From DAOPXV01 sp035352535 (lineage in GTDB: Bacteria > Muiribacteriota > UBA9980), in the NCBI GenBank assembly GCA_964545075.1, contig CAZJFS010000076.1, forward strand, positions 1-19,679: a stretch of 19,679 bases of DNA, written 5' to 3'. Below the pieces are notes generated by a model. The model was not told the origin of the DNA. It did not search any database and saw only the letters and a program-made list of their open reading frames with translations. Shown here in pieces: positions 15,211-19,679 of this stretch (position 1 is its first letter; every line of letters starts with the position of its first letter). The position numbers and the translations under genes were made by a program.

Positions 15211-15672
15211 ATGAAAAAGGTCATTATACTCATCATTGCACTTGTCGCCGCATATTTCGCTTATCCATACGTCAGATTCATGTTTTTAAACGATGAGGGC
15301 CGGATAGCGCAAAAGATCAAGGACGCTATTTACAGCGTTGAATCCGCAAGCTCCGCCGGCGTCGCGAAGATACTGGCCGAAGATTTCACGGCGGAAGAAG
15401 GCATGGATAAAAACAATTTCAAGCTGCTGCTGCTCTCGCTTTTTAAATCATATAAAAATCCCCGGGTCGAGACGATGATCATGAAAATTTCACTCGACGG
15501 CGATAAAAAAGAAGCCGTCGTTGAATACCGCGGCAAGTTGACGGCGAGGCCCGAAAACACGCCAACCGTACAATCCCAGGTATTGGAATTCAAATTTCAT
15601 TTTAAAAAATATGAAAAAGGCGGATGGCTTATGTATAAATATGACGAAGTAAAACAAGTTTCCGGTTCATAA
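15211..15672 (+). CDS. Membrane-anchored NTF2-like protein
   Basis: The start at 15211 is preferred over an in-frame ATG at 15178, because AAGAGG lies 9 bases ahead and the protein then begins MKKVIILIIALV, a clean signal anchor. The 153-residue product has one N-terminal hydrophobic helix (4-18). The following domain of about 120 residues has helices first (RIAQKIKDAIYSVESAS, then a helix ending AEDF) and then curved strands (VETMIMKISL, EAVVEYRGKL, QVLEFKFHFKKY, GWLMYKYDEVK). This is the order of the NTF2/SnoaL-like fold. Such domains act as ligand-binding cups, enzymes or pore-site chaperones; no catalytic residue is evident. It is likely tethered to the outer side of the inner membrane. 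It is a single gene under a good promoter; the role is unknown. Confidence 0.75.
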   Translation: MKKVIILIIALVAAYFAYPYVRFMFLNDEGRIAQKIKDAIYSVESASSAGVAKILAEDFTAEEGMDKNNFKLLLLSLFKSYKNPRVETMIMKISLDGDKKEAVVEYRGKLTARPENTPTVQSQVLEFKFHFKKYEKGGWLMYKYDEVKQVSGS

Positions 15673-15767
15673 GTTTCGCCGGCACGGATAAATTCGTGAA
15701 ATTAACGGCTATATAAAATCATCGAAGATAAAATTACGAAGTATCATAGGTCGGGGAAAGGAAGAAT

Positions 15768-15959
15768 ATGGACGGAAGATATCGTGAAAACATAACATTT
15801 GGAATAAAAGTTAATGTAGTGAAAAAAGAGGATCAACGATCAGGAATTTTAACTTGCGGCACTGTTAAGGACATTTTGACTAATTCTAATTTCCACCCGC
15901 ATGGAATTAAGGTCAGGCTGGCATCCGGAGAAGTTGGAAGAGTAAAAGAAATATGCTGA
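15768..15959 (+). CDS. YwbE family protein (DUF2196)
   Basis: The 63-residue protein matches the small YwbE/DUF2196 family along its whole length: an initial basic stretch, G-x-K-V-x-V-V-K-K-x-D-Q near 12-23, the G-x-L-T-x-G-T-V motif, N-F-H-P-H-G-I-K-V-R-L near 41-51, and the closing G-x-V-G-R-V-K. The family is widespread and of unknown function; its SH3-like strand pattern hints at a small beta barrel that might bind RNA or protein. The start follows GAAAGGAAGAAT. It is a single gene, AT-richer than its neighbours, with no clear link to them. Confidence 0.9.
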   Translation: MDGRYRENITFGIKVNVVKKEDQRSGILTCGTVKDILTNSNFHPHGIKVRLASGEVGRVKEIC

Positions 15960-15967
15960 ATAATATG

Positions 15968-16002
15968 TTGACAAATTAGTTGCTTTTAAAGTATTTTATA
16001 AT
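15968..16002 (+). promoter_or_regulatory. Possible promoter of the membrane protein/RDD pair
   Basis: A perfect TATAAT (15997-16002) lies about 50 bases before the gene at 16055. A perfect TTGACA (15968-15973) is 23 bases from it, too far for a standard sigma-70 pair; with TATTTT (15992-15997) the spacing is 18. The exact elements are unsure. Confidence 0.35.
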
Positions 16003-16054
16003 GTCATCCAATTATAGGCCGTTGCCGGCGAATAAAAAACAGGACGTCATATAA

Positions 16055-16381
16055 ATGAAACGCACCACTTCCATTATGATCGCATTTGCGCTTCTTGCCA
16101 TGCAGGCGCTCTTACTCATACCCGTTATAAGCGGGGCGATGGTTTCAACGACGGTCGGCGTCGGTTCCCGCCTCATGTGCGCTTTGCTCGGAGCAAGCCT
16201 CATAGCCTCCGTAATAGGATTTTGGCAGATGAAAAAACAGGGACTTTACGCTTATATCATTTATACCGTTTTAAGCCAGCTTTTCTTCATGTCCATGAAT
16301 TCGGCCCGGAACTCGAAGTCACTCATATTCTCAATTGTAATTATAATTCTTGGCGCATCCAGCTTCGATAAAATGGAATAA
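16055..16381 (+). CDS. Small four-helix membrane protein
   Basis: The 108-residue protein has four hydrophobic helices (about 5-28, 40-58, 64-82, 88-102) with short polar loops and a basic turn (MKKQG, about 59-63). No family or motif was recognised. It is spaced 24 bases ahead of the RDD-domain gene and probably co-transcribed with it, so it may be an accessory subunit or share its regulation. The ribosome site is modest (AGGA, about 10 bases). Confidence 0.75.
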   Translation: MKRTTSIMIAFALLAMQALLLIPVISGAMVSTTVGVGSRLMCALLGASLIASVIGFWQMKKQGLYAYIIYTVLSQLFFMSMNSARNSKSLIFSIVIIILGASSFDKME

Positions 16382-16405
16382 AAAATCAATAAAGGTGCTT
16401 ATAAA

Positions 16406-17644
16406 ATGAGTTTTAAATGCGATAAGTGCGGCGCGGAGTTTGAAAAAGAATTCGCGATGAAAATGCATAATAAAGTCTGCGGCACTAAACCCGCTGAACG
16501 TCCCAAACCGCAGACCGCGGGAAATGCTTCCGCGTTTAAACCAGCAGCCGCCAATTCAGTTCCCGCCTCGTTGCCGGCTAACGTTCCGGCTGGTATTTCG
16601 GCCGGTCAAATGGCCGGCGCATCTTCATTTACAGTGCCGGGCCCCAACAAGAGAATTTGCGCTTATCTTATAGATTCAACGATTATAGTCACTTTCACGA
16701 ATATCATAAATCTGGGCGCGATAATAAATTTCATATTGCAGACGGCTTTCATTTTATGCAGAGACGCGAATAACGCTCAGGGCCCCGGGAAGAAATTCGT
16801 AGGCCTTATCGTTGAAACCGACGCCGGATCTTCCGCCGAGCCGCAGAAGTGCATTTTAAGAAACGTTACTCTGGCTTTGCCGTCGCTGCTGTTATTGCTT
16901 GCTCCCTTTATCGGGGGCTCTATCGCGGCGTTGCTTTGCGTGGCGCCGGTGATCGTCGAGTATATAATGACGAGAAAGAATTCTGAAGGGCGTCGTATAG
17001 GCGATATGATAGCCGGTACAAGAGTGAACGACATCGCGCCCGAAAAAAGCGATTCGCAATTTTTCTGGTATGGCCTGCTCGCGATCATCCTTTGCGTCGT
17101 GCTAAGCACGTATTTAGGCTCGGGTATGAAACAGCATGATTTTGTCGGAAATAGTGGGAATGGCGGAAGCTATCAGGCCGCCGCGATGAAATGGGAATCA
17201 TACAATTCGACGGCCGGCGGATATTCTATAATGATGCCCGGAAAACCTGAAGAGAAAAAAGAAGAAATTCCAGCAGGAAATGTTAAAATAATGACAAACG
17301 CAGCCATTATAAAAACCGGAGCCGCGGAATTCGTGTCTATGGCGATGGACTTTCCAGGGGCGATATCAGAAAATAATATTGATAAAATACTTGATTCAGC
17401 CAAAGGAAACCTTATCGCCGATCCCAACGACAAGATCGATTCGGAGAGAAAAATAACTTTGGGCGTCCACCAGGGCCGGGAGTACAAAATGAGCCTGGGC
17501 CGCGGCCATAATTTCAAAATGCAGGGAAAGATATTCATCAACGTAAAAGGCAGAAAATTGATCATTTTGTCGGTGCAGTATAATGGCGACGCTTTCGACG
17601 AGGCAAATGCCGCCACGTTTATGAACTCACTTAAAATATATTAA
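16406..17644 (+). CDS. RDD-domain membrane protein with N-terminal zinc finger and C-terminal extracytoplasmic domain
   Basis: The 412-residue protein opens with a CCHC-type zinc finger (Cys5, Cys8, His21, Cys25; spacing C-x2-C-x12-H-x3-C). An Ala/Pro-rich linker follows (about 28-78). The RDD domain is at about 80-210, with KRICAYLID in place of the R-D-D start, two or three membrane helices (about 92-118, 155-185), and the closing RRIGDMIAGTRV. A further helix (about 218-237) leads to a domain of about 140 residues (270-412) beginning GGYSIMMPGKP and ending ATFMNSLKIY. This pattern recurs in PsbP/DcrB-like extracytoplasmic domains. RDD proteins are linked to transport or stress in membranes; the zinc finger on the cytoplasmic side is unusual. 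The role is unknown. It lies 24 bases after a small membrane protein gene. Confidence 0.82.
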   Translation: MSFKCDKCGAEFEKEFAMKMHNKVCGTKPAERPKPQTAGNASAFKPAAANSVPASLPANVPAGISAGQMAGASSFTVPGPNKRICAYLIDSTIIVTFTNIINLGAIINFILQTAFILCRDANNAQGPGKKFVGLIVETDAGSSAEPQKCILRNVTLALPSLLLLLAPFIGGSIAALLCVAPVIVEYIMTRKNSEGRRIGDMIAGTRVNDIAPEKSDSQFFWYGLLAIILCVVLSTYLGSGMKQHDFVGNSGNGGSYQAAAMKWESYNSTAGGYSIMMPGKPEEKKEEIPAGNVKIMTNAAIIKTGAAEFVSMAMDFPGAISENNIDKILDSAKGNLIADPNDKIDSERKITLGVHQGREYKMSLGRGHNFKMQGKIFINVKGRKLIILSVQYNGDAFDEANAATFMNSLKIY

Positions 17645-17762
17645 CCGCCAGAACATTGACCGGCGTAACGTCTGGTGAAAACCGGCCTGGCCGAGGTGTT
17701 TCGAATGACATGAGTTCAGGGCGACGCCGCGGAATCATACTTGGAATATGGTTGTGTGATAA

Positions 17763-18587
17763 ATGGAAAATGAAAAGAGCTTATTTTTTAACGCTACGCC
17801 GGCGGATATTTCCGGGCCTGCATTTTTTCTTGTTTTCGCCAGGGAAAAGCTGTTGGTGAAAAAAAATGAAAACGGTTACGGATTCGTTGAATTTTCAGAC
17901 ATTTCTGCGTCCATAAATGATATGAAGCCCGGGACCGCGCATTTTATTGGAACCGATAATGGTTTTAAACATTATTGCTTTCAGGCGCATGGCTCATTTG
18001 AAATAGAAAAGCCCGAATTTGAATTTTACGATCTGAGAAGTCTGATGGTCATTTTGGATCAGTCGCGGTTCGCGTTCGCGTCTATGGCGGCGCAGATCTT
18101 ACACTGGGACGGGTCCACGAAATTTTGCGGTGCGTGCGGTTCGGAAACGCGATATTCGACGTCCGAACGCGCCAAAATATGCGCCGGATGCGCCCGGCAT
18201 TTTTATCCGGCCGTAACGCCCGCGATAGTCGTCGCGGTAATAAATGATGGCAGGATATTACTCGCGCATAATAAAACTTTCGCCAATGGCGTTTACAGCC
18301 TTATCGCCGGATTCGTCGAACCGGCCGAGAGTCTTGAAGAGTGCGTCCGGCGTGAAGTTTTGGAAGAAACGGGTATCGCGGCAACGGAAGTGAAATATTT
18401 TAAAAGCCAGCCCTGGCCGTTTCCGAGTACGCTGATGATCGGATTTACGGCGTTATACGAAAGCGGCGAGATAAAGCCGGACGGCGAGGAAATTACGCAT
18501 GCGGCGTGGTTCGGGCGCGACGATCTTCCCGCTCTGCCTCGGCCGGGAAGCCTTTCGAGAAAGATGATCGACGCCTTGATGGCGTGA
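17763..18587 (+). CDS. nudC: NADH pyrophosphatase NudC (Nudix hydrolase)
   Basis: The 274-residue protein has the full NudC architecture: an N-terminal domain, a four-cysteine zinc ribbon (Cys122, Cys125, Cys140, Cys143), and a Nudix domain. The Nudix box (183-205) is GFVEPAE...RREVLEETGI, matching G-x5-E-x7-R-E-U-x-E-E-x-G-U. The downstream SQPWPFPS motif (215-222) marks the NAD(H)-specific subfamily. The enzyme cleaves NAD(H) to NMN(H) and AMP and can remove NAD caps from RNA in the cytoplasm. An in-frame TAA lies directly before the ATG, so the start cannot be farther upstream; no good ribosome site is visible. It is convergent with the gene at the right edge, 34 bases apart. Confidence 0.95.
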   Translation: MENEKSLFFNATPADISGPAFFLVFAREKLLVKKNENGYGFVEFSDISASINDMKPGTAHFIGTDNGFKHYCFQAHGSFEIEKPEFEFYDLRSLMVILDQSRFAFASMAAQILHWDGSTKFCGACGSETRYSTSERAKICAGCARHFYPAVTPAIVVAVINDGRILLAHNKTFANGVYSLIAGFVEPAESLEECVRREVLEETGIAATEVKYFKSQPWPFPSTLMIGFTALYESGEIKPDGEEITHAAWFGRDDLPALPRPGSLSRKMIDALMA

Positions 18588-18621
18588 TAGCTCTTTCAGT
18601 ACTTACACTGCTTTTGAGCTT

Positions 18622-19674
18622 TTACTTTTTTATAGTTGAATTCATTTCTTTATTTGCGGTAACATGGGCAATCATTTTTTTTACTTCGCCAGAGATATTG
18701 ATTGGAATTAAATTTATCTTTGGGTGTTCGGTTGTGAACACTCGAAATACTTCATCGGCAAATGACTGACCGATTAATTTAACACCGTCAAAATCCAATA
18801 TTACATTTTTAAATCTTTCGAATCGTGAAATTAGACGTTTAGCTTGAGATCGCGATACCAATGCTTCTCCTTCGTATTGCATTAATTTGACTGGCACTAT
18901 TGTTTTTGAAAAGGCATAATCATCATTATCACCCGCCTCGTATTCGATATATACATCGGCGGGGTGAATTGCCGAATCGCGATTGATCATCATGACTACA
19001 TAAGTTCCGGTTTCTTTGCCGGGACTTTCAAATATTACGTCTTGATTTTTGTGACCATAAAAGGCAAGACCGCCCGACAATATTAAAAAACTGTTGACCA
19101 TTCTTGATGTGAAAAATATTCCCTCTCCACTATGTTTTTGTGGAGCGGTAGTCAATTTTCCTTTGGCGAGTTCCAAAATTGCATATTGAGGGTGTTCTAA
19201 ATTGAGTGCCTTTTGTATTTTATTGAAAATTCCAACACCATCATCGGAAATAGACATCCTTATTTTCAAAGCGTCATAAGTTACAGAGACCGTTATATCT
19301 TTGGCCTCGGAATGATCGACGGCATTGTTAAAGATTTCGGAAAATGCAGTGTTACATATTTGGCGAACGTTTTCGGGCAGACCTTCCGGTAAAGCCGGTT
19401 TGATTTTATCCAAAAATACAACGTGTTCAGCAAGATCGGATTTGCGTTTAAATGAAAAGAAAGAATTGTGTTGATGTAATTTATACTTTATTTTTTTTCT
19501 CTCGCCTTCTTTTTCTATAATTCCCTCGCTAATTAGCTTTTTTAAGTAAGCCCAAACTGCTTGTTTGGTCAATCCGTTATTTTCGGCGGTGAATTTAATG
19601 ATATCGGTCTGATGCGCATCTAAGTTTTTAAGTAAAAATGCCTTTACTTCTTCTCTTTTTTCTTTTGTCAACAT
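18622..19674 (-). CDS. Winged-helix, GHKL-ATPase and STAS-like (DUF4325) regulatory protein
   Basis: This 350-residue (or longer) protein has three parts. Residues 5-62 form a winged helix (TKQAVWAYLKKLISEGII as recognition and wing). Residues 80-230 form a GHKL/anti-sigma-type ATPase with N-box EIFNNAVDHS (Glu113, Asn117), G1-box DDGVGI (Asp144) and GEG (183-185). Residues 265-325 form a STAS-like DUF4325 domain (VILDFDGVKLIGQSFADEVF). This pairs a kinase-like anti-sigma module with an antagonist-like module in one chain, seen in proteins scattered in accessory regions and sometimes near defence genes. I infer a self-contained switch whose DNA-binding part may control its own locus. The first ATG is five bases from the window edge, so an earlier start is possible. 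Its AT-richness differs from the nudC side. Confidence 0.85.
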   Translation of the reverse strand: MLTKEKREEVKAFLLKNLDAHQTDIIKFTAENNGLTKQAVWAYLKKLISEGIIEKEGERKKIKYKLHQHNSFFSFKRKSDLAEHVVFLDKIKPALPEGLPENVRQICNTAFSEIFNNAVDHSEAKDITVSVTYDALKIRMSISDDGVGIFNKIQKALNLEHPQYAILELAKGKLTTAPQKHSGEGIFFTSRMVNSFLILSGGLAFYGHKNQDVIFESPGKETGTYVVMMINRDSAIHPADVYIEYEAGDNDDYAFSKTIVPVKLMQYEGEALVSRSQAKRLISRFERFKNVILDFDGVKLIGQSFADEVFRVFTTEHPKINLIPINISGEVKKMIAHVTANKEMNSTIKK

Positions 19675-19679
19675 ATTTC

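Noticed and set aside
17173..17616. 147-codon minus-strand frame opposite the RDD gene
   Set aside because: It lies wholly inside the RDD protein's well-structured C-terminal domain and has no ribosome site; a shadow frame.
18589..18632. AGCTC/GAGCT pairing between nudC and the right-edge gene as a terminator
   Set aside because: Only a 5-bp stem with a long loop; too weak to call although a T-rich stretch follows.
1..19679. CRISPR arrays, tRNA genes, insertion sequences and attachment sites
   Set aside because: No regularly spaced direct repeats, cloverleaf patterns, transposase motifs or terminal inverted repeats were found by eye on either strand.

Overview
The window reads as chromosomal DNA from a Gram-negative-type bacterium using the standard code (TGA, TAA and TAG all end genes). 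Base composition is moderate, with strong GGAGG-type ribosome sites and clear sigma-70-like promoters. Several proteins carry Sec signal peptides, and many are membrane or envelope proteins with WG repeats, ankyrin repeats, an RDD domain, M23 or C39-like folds. This mix suits an uncultured candidate-phylum lineage such as Riflebacteria or Wallbacteria, but that placement is a low-confidence inference. No rRNA, tRNA, transposase, integrase or CRISPR array was seen.

Left part (1-7000). A startless open frame runs off the left edge on the minus strand. Next come an exported M23 (LytM-type) peptidase gene with a terminator, and a large membrane-anchored WG-repeat protein, both on the minus strand. 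The WG gene is divergent from a small exported ankyrin-repeat protein. The two divergent promoters are joined by an inverted repeat that overlaps both -35 boxes. An exported C39-like protein with a glycine/alanine/valine-rich tail follows, flanked by terminators.

Middle part (7000-13250). A two-gene operon encodes four-helix membrane proteins; the second resembles cytochrome b561/DUF4079 proteins. Facing it on the minus strand is a tightly packed four-gene operon: SAM-dependent methyltransferase, SPL-type radical SAM enzyme, ATP-grasp ligase and MFS transporter, with overlaps or short gaps throughout. This looks like a small modification/ligation/export pathway and is the best candidate here for an undescribed system. 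A GNAT acetyltransferase lies just upstream, separated by a gap holding two perfect hairpins.

Right part (13250-19679). A secreted HExxH metalloprotease with a helix-hairpin-helix-like C-terminus is driven by a consensus promoter with a palindrome at the start site, and ends in a terminator. Plus-strand genes follow: a membrane-anchored NTF2-like protein, a YwbE-family protein, a four-helix membrane protein paired with a zinc-finger/RDD membrane protein, and the Nudix NADH pyrophosphatase NudC. The right edge holds a more AT-rich minus-strand gene encoding a winged-helix, GHKL-ATPase and STAS-like (DUF4325) protein, which looks like accessory or regulatory cargo.
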